From the NCBI GenBank assembly GCA_035298385.1, contig DATGYC010000391.1, positions 1 to 5,600 of the forward strand: a stretch of 5,600 nucleotides of DNA. The letters run 5' to 3'. A program made the translations under genes and the position numbers. Source of the DNA: DATGYC01 sp035298385 (GTDB lineage: Bacteria > Bacillota > Sulfobacillia > Symbiobacteriales > Symbiobacteriaceae). Numbering within the stretch: the stretch's first letter is position 1; each line of letters begins with the position of its first letter. Shown here in pieces: positions 5,350 through 5,600 of this stretch. The notes under the pieces were generated by a model. The model saw only the letters and a list, made by a program, of their open reading frames with translations. It had not been told where the DNA came from and did not search any database.

Positions 5350-5600
5350 TAAGGGGATAGTTTCCTCCTACGGCGGGCATTTTTATGCATCCGTCCCTCG
5401 GGCCAGACCAATTTTGTTTGCTCACCGAGGGCGCCAGCGATCGCTGCATGCCCGACATCCGTCGGATGCGGGTCGCCGATCGCACAGAACCAGGTCCAGT
5501 TGCACTCCTGTCCCGCGAAGAGCGCGGAGAGTTCGGCCACACCGGTAACACCGTACCGATCGAGGATGGCCTGGTTCAGAATGATCTCGTTCAGCGCCCC
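5349..5600 (-). CDS. C-terminal part of an SGNH/GDSL-type hydrolase (cut by the window edge)
   Basis: The minus-strand frame is open from the right edge of the window to TAG at 5349-5351, giving the last 83 residues of a larger protein. The segment CNWTWFCAIGDPHPTDVGH (fragment residues 33-51) followed by AAIAGAL fits the C-terminal block of SGNH/GDSL esterases, in which an Asp and a His (here D43 and H45, in DPHP) complete the catalytic triad. The nucleophile Ser and the Gly/Asn blocks would lie outside the window. The two cysteines (C33, C39) suggest an exported protein with a disulfide, as in many secreted members, but no signal peptide can be seen here. After the domain comes a short basic tail (MHKNARRRRKLSP). 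Substrate (ester, lipid or acetylated glycan) cannot be told from this part. Confidence 0.75.
   Translation of the reverse strand, partial: GALNEIILNQAILDRYGVTGVAELSALFAGQECNWTWFCAIGDPHPTDVGHAAIAGALGEQTKLVWPEGRMHKNARRRRKLSP

Noticed and set aside
5364..5369. AGGAGG on the minus strand near the end of the hydrolase gene, as a ribosome binding site for another small gene
   Set aside because: No ATG, GTG or TTG lies 5-12 bases downstream; it is part of the arginine codons of the basic tail.
1..5600. CRISPR array, tRNA, rRNA, insertion sequence or attachment site
   Set aside because: No regularly spaced repeats, tRNA-like cloverleaf, rRNA segment, transposase or paired terminal repeats were seen when reading both strands.

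Overview
The window is GC-rich bacterial chromosome with compact gene spacing, strong GGAGG-type ribosome binding sites and GTG/TTG as well as ATG starts. Nothing points to a phage, plasmid or mobile element. The sequence alone does not fix the taxon. A Chloroflexota/Thermomicrobia-like or other high-GC lineage would fit, but this is a weak guess. The host must be able to decode selenocysteine if the reading of the third gene is correct.

Plus strand, left to right: a 13-bp inverted repeat (21-58) that probably ends an upstream gene; a UvrD/Rep/PcrA-type DNA helicase (155-2146, GTG start); undecaprenyl-diphosphatase UppP (2239-3027, TTG start); and a small glutaredoxin-like protein (3111-3353). 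The glutaredoxin frame is interrupted by one in-frame TGA exactly where the first cysteine of the CxxC active site belongs, giving a U-Q-P-C motif. A stem-loop at 3159-3182 with the geometry of a bacterial SECIS element follows. This selenoprotein is the main finding: a conventional annotation would either miss the gene or start it after its active site.

A strong bidirectional terminator (3364-3398) separates this rightward group from a leftward group. Read on the minus strand from the right edge, the leftward group has the C-terminal end of an SGNH/GDSL-type hydrolase (5349-5600, cut by the window), a 108-residue protein of unknown function (4945-5271), a terminator (4914-4938), and an ATPase-permease pair of the FetA/FetB (YbbL/YbbM, UPF0014) family (4162-4875 and 3419-4165). 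The last two overlap by four bases (ATGA).

The genes do not form one pathway. The helicase serves DNA repair or replication, and UppP recycles the lipid carrier for cell-wall synthesis. The selenoglutaredoxin and the FetAB-type transporter both touch redox or metal homeostasis, but they are convergent and separated by a terminator, so any functional link is only inferred.
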